DNA of 64,000 nt from a virus: IMG/VR virus record IMGVR_UViG_3300050138_000621, positions 64,001 to 128,000 of that record. One strand, 5' to 3'. A program made the translations under genes and the position numbers. The notes under the pieces were generated by a model. That model did no database searches. It was given only the letters and a program-made list of their open reading frames with translations, and was not told the origin of the DNA. Positions 39,941 through 47,960 of the stretch are shown piece after piece (the first letter of the stretch is position 1; each line of letters begins with the position of its first letter).

Positions 39941-40529
39941 CCAATGTTCGACTATCAACGTCCAGGATGCTCTAAATTCGGCGCCAGCATGGGCCGACGC
40001 TCTGACCTCAACCTCACTTCCGACACTGGCGCCGCCCTCATATTGCGCCACGGATCCAGACTCCGGCGAGGTCTCTTACGTTCGCGCCAGATCTATGACC
40101 GCGGCGCGCGCCATGTTCCCGCACGCGACTTGGATCGAGGGGACGCTACATGACGGATCCGTCACCGACCAAGATCAGGCCGAATTCTTGCGGGCCTATA
40201 TCGACGCCGCATTGTGGTCGTCAAACGACGAAAGTGACGATCAAGGTGGGGAACCCTTGGATCGCAACTACTCCGCCGAGGATATCGCGCCGGTGGCGCT
40301 AACGATCATGAGAGCCGATTGTGACAAGTTCCTGACGGCAAACGCGGCCGACATCGACGGCAACGTGTCTCAGGCTGGCCATGATTTTTGGCTTACCAGA
40401 AATGGCCATGGCGTCGGTTTCGAGGATCGCGATTACTACATCGACCGGGATCGCCTGGCCGAGCGTGCGCGCGCGTACCGGGAGGTCAGTCTGTACGTCG
40501 GCGACGACGGCAAGATCTATCAAGGGTGA
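39915..40529 (+). CDS. Hypothetical acidic protein
   Basis: 204 residues. An N-terminal segment (PDSGEVSYVRARSMTAARAM) is followed by an acidic helical domain with FLTANAADIDGNVSQAGHDF and DRDYYIDRDRLAERA. The C-terminal half resembles phage proteins with a GHDFWLTRNGHGVGF motif found in many host-encoded or phage accessory genes. No enzyme motif. Function unknown. Confidence 0.65.
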   Translation: MTPITGRSSQCSTINVQDALNSAPAWADALTSTSLPTLAPPSYCATDPDSGEVSYVRARSMTAARAMFPHATWIEGTLHDGSVTDQDQAEFLRAYIDAALWSSNDESDDQGGEPLDRNYSAEDIAPVALTIMRADCDKFLTANAADIDGNVSQAGHDFWLTRNGHGVGFEDRDYYIDRDRLAERARAYREVSLYVGDDGKIYQG

Positions 40530-40559
40530 CGCGACGCGTCCGAGTTTGATGTCGAGGCC

Positions 40560-40587
40560 TTTACTTTGAGCACGATTCGCCGATAGT
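40560..40587 (+). promoter_or_regulatory. Sigma70-like promoter TTTACT-N16-GATAGT
   Basis: Overlaps a GGCCTTTA copy and shares the GATAGT and GTGTAGGCAG flank with 38923-38951. Sits 56 nt upstream of ATG 40644. Confidence 0.5.
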
Positions 40588-40643
40588 CTTAGGTGTAGGC
40601 AGAACGAAACCCGAAACCAAAAAGGAAACGGAGACTAGATCAA

Positions 40644-41090
40644 ATGAGAAACCGAAAAGCGAACAAGGGCCGGCAAGTGCACAAACACGCCGCACCGACC
40701 AAGATCACTAAAGACACCGCGGGAGTTTCGATCCAGGTCAGTCCGGAAGATGAGCAAGAGGGCCCGGAGGGGTCTTTTGCATCGGGTGACGACGCCGCGG
40801 ATCGCGAGGATTGCGCGATCGTCCGCCGAATGCTCAACCGTGGCAATTTTTGGGCGTGGTTTTGCGCCAAGGTTACCGTGTCGTTTGACGGGTTGACCTC
40901 GGATCAGTACCTTGGCGCTTGCAGCTACTCGGATGAGGCTGATTTCCGGTCCTGTGGCTACTTCAATGACATGGTGTCGGAGGCTATCGACGATCTGAAC
41001 ACGCAGATCGAGAAGCGTGACCACTTCGCCACGTGCGGACATTGCGCCGCGGTTTCGTCGGGCAAGCTACCGCCCCCGGTCCGCGCCTAA
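40644..41090 (+). CDS. Hypothetical protein
   Basis: 148 residues from ATG 40644 with AAGGAAACGGAG upstream. Basic N-terminus (RNRKANKGRQVHKHAAP), acidic centre (VSPEDEQEGPEGSF), Trp-containing core FWAWFCAKVTVSFDG. Not recognised. Convergent shadows on the other strand are ignored. Confidence 0.6.
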   Translation: MRNRKANKGRQVHKHAAPTKITKDTAGVSIQVSPEDEQEGPEGSFASGDDAADREDCAIVRRMLNRGNFWAWFCAKVTVSFDGLTSDQYLGACSYSDEADFRSCGYFNDMVSEAIDDLNTQIEKRDHFATCGHCAAVSSGKLPPPVRA

Positions 41091-41136
41091 CCCCTTTCCA
41101 AACTTCCAACCCTTCCCAACATCGGAGATCCACACC

Positions 41137-41568
41137 ATGCGCAACGGAAAAGAGTTACGGCAGATTGGCAAAAACGCTTACGCCGCGATCCTCGAAATGG
41201 TCGAAGCCCTGCAAAAGGCGGACAATGACGCGGACAATGACGCGGACGCGGTCGCGTGTGAGAAAGCACGCGAGGTGGCACGCGAGGCGATCGAACAAGA
41301 TCCGTTGTCCATCGAAGTGCGCGCGGGCTGGCGGAGTCTTGGGGAAAGTGAGCCCGACAATACCCCGGAAGAATACCGGATCCTTTTGGCTACTGGCGGG
41401 CCCGCGGTCCGGATCGTGGGGGAGCTTGGCGCGCACGGGGAGCCGTCTAACGCCACGCTGCAGGTCCAAGACTGGGGGACCCCTTGGACGGACTACCGCA
41501 AGGCGGAAGCCGCGATCTTGATGGCTTACGTTTCGGTTTTCGCCTTCGACGCGTACGAAGCGCGCTAG
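41137..41568 (+). CDS. Hypothetical protein
   Basis: 143 residues from ATG 41137 (MRNGKELRQIGKNAYAAILE). Contains the short repeat NDADNDADA and the conserved-looking core PEEYRILLATGGPAVRI, IVGELGAHGEPSNATLQVQD. I have seen the same layout in other phage/prophage accessory proteins (ELGAHGEP) but no function is known. GGAGAT precedes the start. Confidence 0.65.
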   Translation: MRNGKELRQIGKNAYAAILEMVEALQKADNDADNDADAVACEKAREVAREAIEQDPLSIEVRAGWRSLGESEPDNTPEEYRILLATGGPAVRIVGELGAHGEPSNATLQVQDWGTPWTDYRKAEAAILMAYVSVFAFDAYEAR

Positions 41569-41795
41569 CCTGCCACGTTCGGGATCGCCCCGCCCCGCAA
41601 GGGTGCGAATCGTTCGAGGATTCGCGAACGTCTAAGATCTACCCAAATTCTAGCGCGGCGCATAGGTGCCGCGCAGATCCTCGCCATCATGGCCAAGGCC
41701 GCGAAGCAGTAACCCCCACCCCATCAAGATCGGCATTCGTCCGGGGAGCCGATCCCGAGTTTGGTTATGACCTTTTCAACAGCGGAGATCTACAC
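41569..41795. other. Intergenic region with two hairpins
   Basis: Two 7-bp-stem hairpins: GCGAATC/GATTCGC (41605-41625) and GCGCGGC/GCCGCGC (41653-41674). No gene seen beyond a 7-codon frame. Confidence 0.5.
41709..41726 (+). repeat. TAACCCCCACCCCATC repeat, copy 1
   Basis: Near-identical to 42620-42637; both are followed by G/A-rich sequence leading to a short gene or gene end. Confidence 0.5.
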
Positions 41796-42050
41796 ATGAC
41801 GACAAGTGACATCCTCGGCAAGATCCGGAAACGTGACAGCGCTTTGATCGTTTACTCTGCGCCCCTCTTGCGCAAGGTCCGAACGGTCGCCAATGCCAGA
41901 AAGCAGACCACGCGGGCCCTCACTGCCTCCGAGGTCGCCGAGCTTGGGGAGATCCACCCGTCGGCCGCGGGATCGGGTTGGTTCATGCACAACGGTCGCC
42001 AGATTTGCGCCGAGGTCACGGGCGGCGTGACCAAGATTTTCCGGATCTGA
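41796..42050 (+). CDS. Hypothetical protein
   Basis: 84 residues from ATG 41796 (MTTSDILGKIRKRDSALIVY). Basic helical start, then ALTASEVAELGEIHPSAAGS, GWFMHNGRQICAEVTGG. GCGGAGATC ribosome site upstream. The stop lies inside a 14-bp palindromic hairpin. Not recognised. Confidence 0.6.
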   Translation: MTTSDILGKIRKRDSALIVYSAPLLRKVRTVANARKQTTRALTASEVAELGEIHPSAAGSGWFMHNGRQICAEVTGGVTKIFRI

Positions 42051-42070
42051 CCCCCCGGGGGTCAGATCCG
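42042..42070 (+). terminator. 14-bp perfect palindromic hairpin
   Basis: CGGATCTGACCCCC and its exact complement separated by one base, overlapping the stop codon of 41796-42050. No clear T-tract. Strongest inverted repeat in the window after 15016-15050. Confidence 0.6.
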
Positions 42071-42144
42071 CGATCGTCAGGATTGGGTAATCCCGAGAAT
42101 GGTGATCGAGTTTTCAACGCTCTCAACTTGAAGGACCTTCACAC

Positions 42145-42303
42145 ATGGCCAAGCAATCCAGGGACGACAGCGACGGGATACCCGTCTACATCAACGATGA
42201 CGAGGGGGACGCCACCGCGGTGATTCCATACGAGAGCACTGCTCAACTGGCCCGGCAAAGGCTGCAGGAGCTGCGGCAGGGACCGGAGGCCTTCGCCAAC
42301 TGA
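42145..42303 (+). CDS. Small acidic protein
   Basis: 52 residues from ATG 42145 (MAKQSRDDSDGIPVYINDDE), GAAGGA ribosome site 9 nt upstream. C-terminus helical (ARQRLQELRQGPEAF). Not recognised. Confidence 0.55.
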   Translation: MAKQSRDDSDGIPVYINDDEGDATAVIPYESTAQLARQRLQELRQGPEAFAN

Positions 42304-42352
42304 GATCGGTGATGGAGATTTGGTAATCAACCCCACAAAAGGAAACCCGCCC

Positions 42353-42514
42353 GTGGACCACAAGACCATCAGGATCGCCATCTGCATCGGCATTATCGCG
42401 GGCCTCCTCGGGTGTACGACTTCAGTCCCTGGCCAGCGCCGCCCAGACGACAAGGTGGCCATGCGCCAGCAGGAGGATCTCACCCTGGCTCGGGGGCGGA
42501 GAACCTCGCCATGA
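42353..42514 (+). CDS. Small lipoprotein
   Basis: 53 residues from GTG 42353 with AAAAGGA upstream. Signal sequence TIRIAICIGIIAGLLGC ends in a clear LLGC lipobox, then TTSVPGQRRPDD. Could be an outer-membrane spanin-like (Rz1-type) or immunity lipoprotein; without a lysis cassette I cannot choose. Coupled to the next gene by ATGA. Confidence 0.55.
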   Translation: MDHKTIRIAICIGIIAGLLGCTTSVPGQRRPDDKVAMRQQEDLTLARGRRTSP

Positions 42515-42621
42515 AGTTCCTGGTAGGCCTGGTGCTGGGATTGGTGATAGGCGCCGGCGTGCTCCCGGTCAAGCGCCTTGTGCGAGAAGCGGCCAGGGAG
42601 GTGGCGCAGTCGGTTCAGTAA
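42511..42621 (+). CDS. Tiny membrane protein
   Basis: 36 residues (MKFLVGLVLGLVIGAGVLPV) with one N-terminal membrane anchor and an amphipathic basic/acidic tail. Overlaps the lipoprotein gene (ATGA). The pair may work together at the envelope. Confidence 0.5.
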   Translation: MKFLVGLVLGLVIGAGVLPVKRLVREAAREVAQSVQ

Positions 42622-43252
42622 CCCCCACCCCATCGGGATTTGTGATCGCGATTTGGGAGATGGACGAGATTGGTGATGGAAGTTTGGCACTCTTCTCTAG
42701 GTTGCCCTTGGCCCACAGTGGTTGCAAGTTCGTGTAATGGCAGGCCTCTAGAAATTGCTGGCGGTCGGTGAGAGTGAACGAATCGAGAGGCCTAATGTGG
42801 TCAATGTGCCAGCCCCGAAGCCCATGGTTCTCCCAGGTCATAGCCTCTCCCGTGATTGGGTGAGGATAGAACATGGCCTCGAACCGCGCTTTGAGTTCGG
42901 TGACGGTGCAGCCGAGGTCGCGGACTGCAGATCCCCGCTTAGCGTCCCCGTCGAGCGCGGACCAAATCCGCACCCTGAGGCGCGGTGCCAGCCAGACCAT
43001 GGGGTTCTCTTGACGATGCCTCTTCCTGTACTCATTTGCGGCGGCACGACGCCGAGGCTTCGCCAGCTCCTGGTATTCTCTTCGACATGCCGCACACCAA
43101 CTCGAACAGCCGTTTCGCCTGAGCCTATCGACATGGAAGGCGCCTATAGGTTTGTTGGCCTTGCATTTACCGCAGTAGCTCTCGCCCGGTCCGGTTCCAC
43201 GTTTTGTCGCCAAAGCGGCGACTCTTTTGTTTGCAGCCTCAGGTGTCACCAA
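42569..43252 (-). CDS. HNH homing endonuclease (zinc-finger type)
   Basis: 227 residues. Zinc knuckle YCGKCKANKPIGAF and WCAACRREY, then basic helices and the HNH core: MTWENHGLRGWHIDHIRP, HYTNLQPLWAKGN. Paralogue of 439-1221. After the catalytic core, the frame runs 80 bp into intergenic DNA and the 3' end of the membrane-protein gene, so the natural stop may have been lost on insertion. Opposite strand to its neighbours. Confidence 0.85.
   Translation of the reverse strand: MVTPEAANKRVAALATKRGTGPGESYCGKCKANKPIGAFHVDRLRRNGCSSWCAACRREYQELAKPRRRAAANEYRKRHRQENPMVWLAPRLRVRIWSALDGDAKRGSAVRDLGCTVTELKARFEAMFYPHPITGEAMTWENHGLRGWHIDHIRPLDSFTLTDRQQFLEACHYTNLQPLWAKGNLEKSAKLPSPISSISQIAITNPDGVGVTEPTAPPPWPLLAQGA
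42620..42637 (+). repeat. TAACCCCCACCCCATC repeat, copy 2
   Basis: Second copy of the element at 41709. Confidence 0.5.
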
Positions 43253-43436
43253 CTCATGATTGCTTCTTGGTTACGCCAACTTACCCCCCCTCCCCCAATG
43301 ACATCGGTGATGGCCTTAGACATCAAACCCGAGATCGGTAATGCCACTCCGCGACACCGTCAGCCAGCATACTAATTTGATCGCGACTGCAAAAAAAGAC
43401 TAGACCTACATCAAAGACCAGGAGACACTCATCATC

Positions 43437-43790
43437 ATGAACGCAAAAGAGCTACAGGCGCTGGGACCGGAAGCGTTCTTGAGCTGCGAGATGTTCAAGC
43501 TCGGCGCCGACAGCCGCGACCTCAAGCCCTACAAGAAGGGCCTCGACGTCGGCCGACACGCAGACGAGGTCCACGTCTCCGTCACGAATTCATGGAGTGC
43601 GAACATGCGAGACGGCACTACGCTGTCTTCGAACGAACGAATTGGGCTCCACAAGAACACGGCCTTGCTGTTCTGCGGCTTCCTCGATTCGAAAGTCCCC
43701 ATCATCCTGCACAGGATGGAGACCGGGTCCGTAGCCCACTATGGACTCATCGTCGTCGACGGAGTCCGCATAGTCCGCCCGACCAAGTAG
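43437..43790 (+). CDS. Hypothetical protein
   Basis: 117 residues from ATG 43437 with an AGGAGACAC ribosome site. Core VGRHADEVHVSVTNSWSANM and a β-rich end (VAHYGLIVVDGVRIVRPTK). Soluble, basic. Not recognised. Upstream 43253-43436 holds nothing else obvious. Confidence 0.6.
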   Translation: MNAKELQALGPEAFLSCEMFKLGADSRDLKPYKKGLDVGRHADEVHVSVTNSWSANMRDGTTLSSNERIGLHKNTALLFCGFLDSKVPIILHRMETGSVAHYGLIVVDGVRIVRPTK

Positions 43791-43911
43791 GCCGTGGCTC
43801 CATTCATGAAACGTATGGCGGCCACGGAAGCGCCCGAGGCCAAAGCCACAACGCCGGAAGAAGCGACAGCAGGCGACGGACCGACTCAAGATCAAAAAGG
43901 GAGCAAACTAA

Positions 43912-44313
43912 ATGACCCGCGAGACGTTCGACATGGACAAGGTGAACGAGATCCAGACCGCACTCAAGGAGGCGCCCCCAGCGACCGGGAAGCTGTCGAA
44001 GGCGGACGTGCTGCGCCAACTGGCCCCCACCTTGAAGGAGCTGCGCGAGGACAAAGGCTACACCCTGGAGGCCCTCGTCGAGCTGCTCAAGACCAAAGGG
44101 CTCGACGTCAAGGTGTCGACGCTCCAGGGCGCGCTGAAGAAGAAGGGCACGGGGACAAAGCGGAGGTTGCCGTCAGTGCCCCCTCCTCCCTCGTCACCCC
44201 AGACGACGCCACCGCCGGCGGCAACCTCCGCTGGTAGCGTAGTTACGACCCAGGATGGGGTCAAGTCAGGCGACCTCACGATCCTCGGCGGCAAGACCAA
44301 GAAGACGGCGTAG
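43912..44313 (+). CDS. Small helical DNA-binding-like protein with Pro-rich tail
   Basis: 133 residues from ATG 43912. N-terminal domain LSKADVLRQLAPTLKELRED, GYTLEALVELLKTKG, VKVSTLQGALKKKG has the helix-turn-helix look of small plasmid mobilisation/partition helpers. Tail Pro/Ser/Thr-rich (PPPPSSPQTTPPP). An Ala/Glu-rich open frame (43806-43912, MKRMAATEAPEAKATTPEEA) overlaps its start and may be a separate short peptide. Confidence 0.65.
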   Translation: MTRETFDMDKVNEIQTALKEAPPATGKLSKADVLRQLAPTLKELREDKGYTLEALVELLKTKGLDVKVSTLQGALKKKGTGTKRRLPSVPPPPSSPQTTPPPAATSAGSVVTTQDGVKSGDLTILGGKTKKTA

Positions 44314-44316
44314 CCT

Positions 44317-44329
44317 CGTTCGCTATAGG
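44317..44329 (+). promoter_or_regulatory. CTATAG motif
   Basis: CGTTCGCTATAGG, 6 nt before ATG 44335. First plus-strand copy after the motif-free 31.6-44.3 kb stretch. Confidence 0.75.
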
Positions 44330-44334
44330 GTGGT

Positions 44335-44706
44335 ATGTGCAAACACAAGCCAGGCGACCCGAACTGCGGCTCGTACAGGCCGCAACCTCCCGCCCCGAAG
44401 ACGCCTGACGCCGAGAACTACACCGTCGAGGACGTGGAGTGGGTCGGCCAAACCCGCGTCGTGATGATGGTGAAGTATCCCAACTGCTCCAACTGCGCGT
44501 ACGAGGGCAACAAAGTCATGGTTTTCCTCGGCGTCACCGTGCAGCAGGCGATGAAGTGGAGACGGATCGACCCACACTTCCGCGACCCGAGCCTCAAGAG
44601 CTTGCCAACGCACGCCCCGAGCCCTGCTGCCCGCTTCCCGGGAACCCCCGAGGGCTGGCAGGACGCCATCTCCTACGCAGAGACCAAAGCGATGGTGGAC
44701 GCGTAA
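44335..44706 (+). CDS. Hypothetical Cys-rich protein
   Basis: 123 residues from ATG 44335 (MCKHKPGDPNCGSYRPQPPA). Core VVMMVKYPNCSNCAYEGNKV, VFLGVTVQQAMKWRRIDPHF; paired Cys suggest a metal site. I recognise the layout from other phage proteins but not a function. Followed by a membrane-protein gene overlapping by 1 base. Confidence 0.65.
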   Translation: MCKHKPGDPNCGSYRPQPPAPKTPDAENYTVEDVEWVGQTRVVMMVKYPNCSNCAYEGNKVMVFLGVTVQQAMKWRRIDPHFRDPSLKSLPTHAPSPAARFPGTPEGWQDAISYAETKAMVDA

Positions 44707-45029
44707 TGGGTGCCTGGATGGATGCGTTGATGGAGGTCGAGACGATGAAGGGTCGAGCCCTGGTCAAGATTCTGAAGGGGTTGCTAACAGTGGCGCTCGT
44801 GGCGCTGGCGATCGGCCTGCTCTTCCTACCAATGGTCGTGCTCATGGCGGCTCAGCACTTCCCTCACGCCAGCGCGTTCTATCTCTGGGAGAACTTCGCC
44901 GATCCCCGGGCCCGGGCCGAAGACATCGTTCCACTTCAGGTCTGCTACCTCGCCGCCCTCGTCGTCCTTGGCTTCCTCATCGCTGGTGCCGTGGCCCTGG
45001 CTCGCACGATCTGGGACTGGCTGTCGTGA
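44706..45029 (+). CDS. Two-pass membrane protein
   Basis: 107 residues. Two hydrophobic segments, LLTVALVALAIGLLFLPMVV (~28-50) and CYLAALVVLGFLIAGAVALA (~78-98), separated by a ~28-residue loop. Inner-membrane protein. ATG overlaps the previous stop and its stop overlaps the next GTG. Function unknown. Confidence 0.6.
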   Translation: MGAWMDALMEVETMKGRALVKILKGLLTVALVALAIGLLFLPMVVLMAAQHFPHASAFYLWENFADPRARAEDIVPLQVCYLAALVVLGFLIAGAVALARTIWDWLS

Positions 45030-45616
45030 GCACCGACCTGTCCAAATCCGAGGCTCGCGCTCTCTTGGCGGTGGTGAAGTACGTCGCCCTCACCTGCGCG
45101 AACCTAGGCGCCGAGCTTTGGGGAAAGCGCGGCCGGGCCAACTGCTCTTGTCCGTGGGCGCGTCCCGCGGGCGCCGTGATCAAGAAGCTGCGGGCGCGGG
45201 GCTTCGTCGACCGGCACCGCGTTGCTGGCGACCCGCGAACGTTCTACAAGGCCACTTGGCGCGGAGAGCGTCACCTGATGACGGACGCGACCACGCGAGC
45301 GACTGCGGGCCTGGGGCCGACCGCCACGCCAGACCAACAAATGAAGGCCCTCACTCTCACCCAGATCTCCGTCCGCCTAGATGCCCATCTCCGGAGGATC
45401 GAGGAGGACCCGGTCCCCAATCCATGGAACGACGGCAAAGTCAACGGGACCAAGCCCTTCTACAACGCAGGGGCGTCGGTCGGTGGGGCGCGGGTCAGCA
45501 TTTGCTACGTCTCGTACCAGGGCAGGACCCGCCTCAAGAAGGTGGACGCGCTCAAGTACCTGGCGTGGCTCGATGCCGGCAACGTCGGCAAGCACTGGAA
45601 CATCCTGCCGCGCTGA
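45026..45616 (+). CDS. Winged-helix-like hypothetical protein
   Basis: 196 residues from GTG 45026. N-terminal ~85 residues (SEARALLAVVKYVALTCANL, AVIKKLRARGFVDRHRV, TFYKATWRGERHLM) look like a winged helix with a basic wing. The C-terminal half (WNDGKVNGTKPFYNAG, RLKKVDALKYLAWLDAG) is not recognised. A DNA-binding role is plausible. Confidence 0.6.
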   Translation: MSTDLSKSEARALLAVVKYVALTCANLGAELWGKRGRANCSCPWARPAGAVIKKLRARGFVDRHRVAGDPRTFYKATWRGERHLMTDATTRATAGLGPTATPDQQMKALTLTQISVRLDAHLRRIEEDPVPNPWNDGKVNGTKPFYNAGASVGGARVSICYVSYQGRTRLKKVDALKYLAWLDAGNVGKHWNILPR

Positions 45617-45623
45617 TTTGCGC

Positions 45624-45652
45624 TTGACAGCAAATCCCGGATCCGGCATGCT
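45624..45652 (+). promoter_or_regulatory. Sigma70-like promoter, TTGACA with weak -10
   Basis: TTGACA, 17-bp spacer, CATGCT, then 6 nt to GTG 45659. Shares TTGACAGCAAA with 18894. Confidence 0.4.
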
Positions 45653-45658
45653 CAATCC

Positions 45659-45916
45659 GTGGCCAAGGATTTCATCACGCTACCGAAGAGGACCGCCGTC
45701 GCGAAGCTCGGGGCGGCCAAGGGCGCCACCTACTTTTACCTTCCTCGCGACGGCATCCACGTGGAGCGAGAGGCCGATGTCGAGCAGGTGGTCCGCACGT
45801 TCGCCAACAGCCCCAAGATGAAGCTGAGGGTATGCCTACGCCGCGACTCTGAGCATGTCATCGTCATCGTGGACACCAAGAGGTTGCAGTACGGGTACCG
45901 GATCAGGTTCGGATAG
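45659..45916 (+). CDS. Small hypothetical protein
   Basis: 85 residues from GTG 45659 (MAKDFITLPKRTAVAKLGAA). Basic with a β-rich end (RRDSEHVIVIVDTKRLQYGY). Its last 80 bp overlap, in convergent orientation, the tail of the endonuclease VII-like gene. Not recognised. Confidence 0.55.
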   Translation: MAKDFITLPKRTAVAKLGAAKGATYFYLPRDGIHVEREADVEQVVRTFANSPKMKLRVCLRRDSEHVIVIVDTKRLQYGYRIRFG

Positions 45917-46426
45917 AGGCCGACGTTGCTCCAAATAAGTGGCCGCCCCTCTTAGAGTCACGGGACTGTCTCGCATCAGCCCGATTGCGAGATTGCAGGT
46001 ATAGCAGAGGAGCCCGCGAACAAGTTTGCGCCGCCCGAGCGGCGGCAGCCTAGAAAATCCCTCCACGTGAAGGTGATCGACGCAGAAGACCTCTTCCTTC
46101 CCCGGCTCGGTCGTCCTGCATCCAGGGTTGGCGCAACGGTGCCCCTGATCCTCAAGCAAGGAGTTGAAGTCCTCTGTCGTGAGCCCATATCTCAGAAGAA
46201 CTCGGTCCCGCTTCTCTACTGCAGTTCTCCTGGCGTGCTTCTCGCGCTCAAGGAGATTACGACGTGCCCGGGCCTCCTCGCTAAGAGGGACGTTCGCATT
46301 CTTCAGGCGACACTCCTTCTGATATGCCTTCTGGCACTCCCTACATTCCGGACGAAGCCCGCCCCTAAACAGCCGCCGGAACTCGTTCTCGTCCTTGGGA
46401 AAACTACACTTAGAGCAGGCCTTCAC
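45836..46426 (-). CDS. Endonuclease VII-like nuclease
   Basis: 196 residues if it starts at GTG 46426 (VKACSKCSFPKDENEF); the open frame extends further into the upstream fibre gene. Zinc modules CSKCSFPKDENEF and CRECQKAYQKEC precede the core YGLTTEDFNSLLEDQGHRC, ANPGCRTTEPG, FCVDHLHVEGF, GLLCYTCNLAIGLM, the Endonuclease_7 pattern as in 14468-14944. Lies at the 3' end of the fibre-like gene, so probably mobile. Confidence 0.85.
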   Translation of the reverse strand: MKACSKCSFPKDENEFRRLFRGGLRPECRECQKAYQKECRLKNANVPLSEEARARRNLLEREKHARRTAVEKRDRVLLRYGLTTEDFNSLLEDQGHRCANPGCRTTEPGKEEVFCVDHLHVEGFSRLPPLGRRKLVRGLLCYTCNLAIGLMRDSPVTLRGAATYLEQRRPLSEPDPVPVLQPLGVHDDDDMLRVAA

Positions 46427-46470
46427 CTGCCCATGATTGCGGCCTGGCTTTACTTCAAAGAACGGATGGG

Positions 46471-47357
46471 TTACGTCAATTGTGCGGACATCCAAGCCGA
46501 GCCAATCCAGAACCAGATTTTGTTGTTCGCCGTATCGACGACGAACGGTACTTGACCATCCATAATCTTGGCTGGGTCCGGGGTTCCGGTGGGCGCCCCC
46601 GGCATGCTGGGGAGCTGGAAGAAGCCTTGGGTGTCGGCCATGTCCTTGGCGCCGCTGTCCATTGCGATGCCGTTGGTGCCAATGTGGTATAGGCAGCCAC
46701 AGTGCCACCCTCGTCGTAGACCAAAAACGAGTTGTTATCCGGCCCAAGGACTAGGTGACCGCCCGTCACCACCAATCCGTTGCCGTAGAAATATGCGACC
46801 CTCGCACCATGAACGGAGATATTTAGACGTTGCAGATCTAAGTCCGTTGAGATGCCGTCACCGGGGCTTGCCGAAAACGAATACGCCGGTGCCTCGGGAG
46901 TGCCGGGGTCCAAGAGTAAAGGTCCCGTCGCCGGGGCCAAGAGCGCGATCAACTGCGCTTCGCTCAGCGTGGTGCTATTGAGCGTGAGGGAGCCGTCGTC
47001 GGCCATCACGGCTCCAATGCCGGTGTCCGAATTGTACACGCCTGCTTGGCCAGGAACTAGGTAGGCCCGGTGAACGTTGGCAAGATCCTCCACCTTGATG
47101 GACGTGCCATCCCCTCGCCCTACCACCTCTCCGGTAGGATTGTCGTCCCCGTCCAATGTCGCCGTCCAATACGGCAACGGAAGCTGGGTCCCGGCGCCGG
47201 CGGTACTGAATGCCTGCCACTTCAGGGCACTGGCCGCGATCTGGTTGAGGTTTACGACGACTGCGCTGGCCGAGGCCGCTGAAGACTTGGCGGCGGCGGC
47301 GGCGGCCTGAGCGGCCTGAACGGCTCGGGCGATCTGGGCTTCTTGAGCGGCGGACAT
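46471..47357 (-). pseudogene. Fibre-like protein gene with a frameshift
   Basis: ATG 47357 opens an Ala-rich coiled coil (AQEAQIARAVQAAQAAAAAA), then YWTATLDGDDNPTGEVVGRG, GHLVLGPDNNSFLVYDEGG. Near 46685-46700 coding quality switches frame to IGTNGIAMDSGAKDMADTQG and ends PFVVDTANNKIWFWIGSAWM at 46471, the usual last strand of tail-fibre proteins. Without the shift the product ends in a basic nonsense tail. A degenerate promoter motif lies upstream. Confidence 0.6.
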
Positions 47358-47380
47358 CTCCCCGAGATGATTGTGACCCG

Positions 47381-47393
47381 CCTATGGCTAACG
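47381..47393 (-). promoter_or_regulatory. Degenerate CTATAG motif
   Basis: CGTTAGCCATAGG: two differences from the motif. Spacing to ATG 47357 is about 23 nt, unlike the others, so its function is doubtful. Confidence 0.3.
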
Positions 47394-47527
47394 CTTTCCC
47401 CGGACTTGAAGGGCCTTCTTGGGTCGTGTACAAGAATTCCACTTGCCACGGTTTTCGATCGTGACTATTCTTTCAGTTCACTCAAATCTGAATCTGTTCT
47501 AGGGACCGACATGGGAAGGGGGCTGAG

Positions 47528-47740
47528 ATGATGACAGTGCTGGCGGATGACCTGGTGGAGGGCCACCGAGTGGTCACCTACAAAAGCGAGTACGGCGACA
47601 AGATCCTGGCGCCGCCGCCGTATCGGACGGAGGTGGTGGAGCCTGGCCAGAGCCTGCCGGCGTATGGTATGGATCATGAATCCGAGGATGTGGCCCTGAG
47701 GGCCCACCAGGAGAAGATCGACATGCTGCGCGGGAGGTAG
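47528..47740 (+). CDS. Small hypothetical protein
   Basis: 70 residues from ATG 47528 (GGGGGCTGAG upstream). Contains GDKILAPPPYRTEVVEPGQS and an acidic helical end (ESEDVALRAHQEKIDMLRGR). One base separates it from the next gene. No family recognised. Confidence 0.6.
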   Translation: MMTVLADDLVEGHRVVTYKSEYGDKILAPPPYRTEVVEPGQSLPAYGMDHESEDVALRAHQEKIDMLRGR

Positions 47741-47741
47741 G

Positions 47742-47960
47742 ATGCTGACGACGAAGTGGAAGCGACCGGAGACCAAGATCAAGGTCGGGAAGAAGCTGAA
47801 GCGGGTCCGGGAGAAGTACGGCCTGACTCAGCTCCAGGTGGCCAGGAGCATCGGCTGCAGCCCGTCGGCGGTCTCGATCCTGGAAAATGGGAAGTTCGGC
47901 AGCTTCGAACTGATAGGAGGCTATCTGTACGTCATGGGCCTGGACTTCGGCGACCTATAG
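47742..47960 (+). CDS. XRE-family helix-turn-helix regulator
   Basis: 72 residues. The HTH_3 fold is clear: KLKRVREKYGLTQLQVARSI, GCSPSAVSILENGKFGSFEL, then the last helix to GLDFGDL. Size is typical of a Cro/CI-type minimal regulator. Possible part of lysogeny or operon control. Converges with a minus-strand gene over 6 bp. Confidence 0.85.
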   Translation: MLTTKWKRPETKIKVGKKLKRVREKYGLTQLQVARSIGCSPSAVSILENGKFGSFELIGGYLYVMGLDFGDL

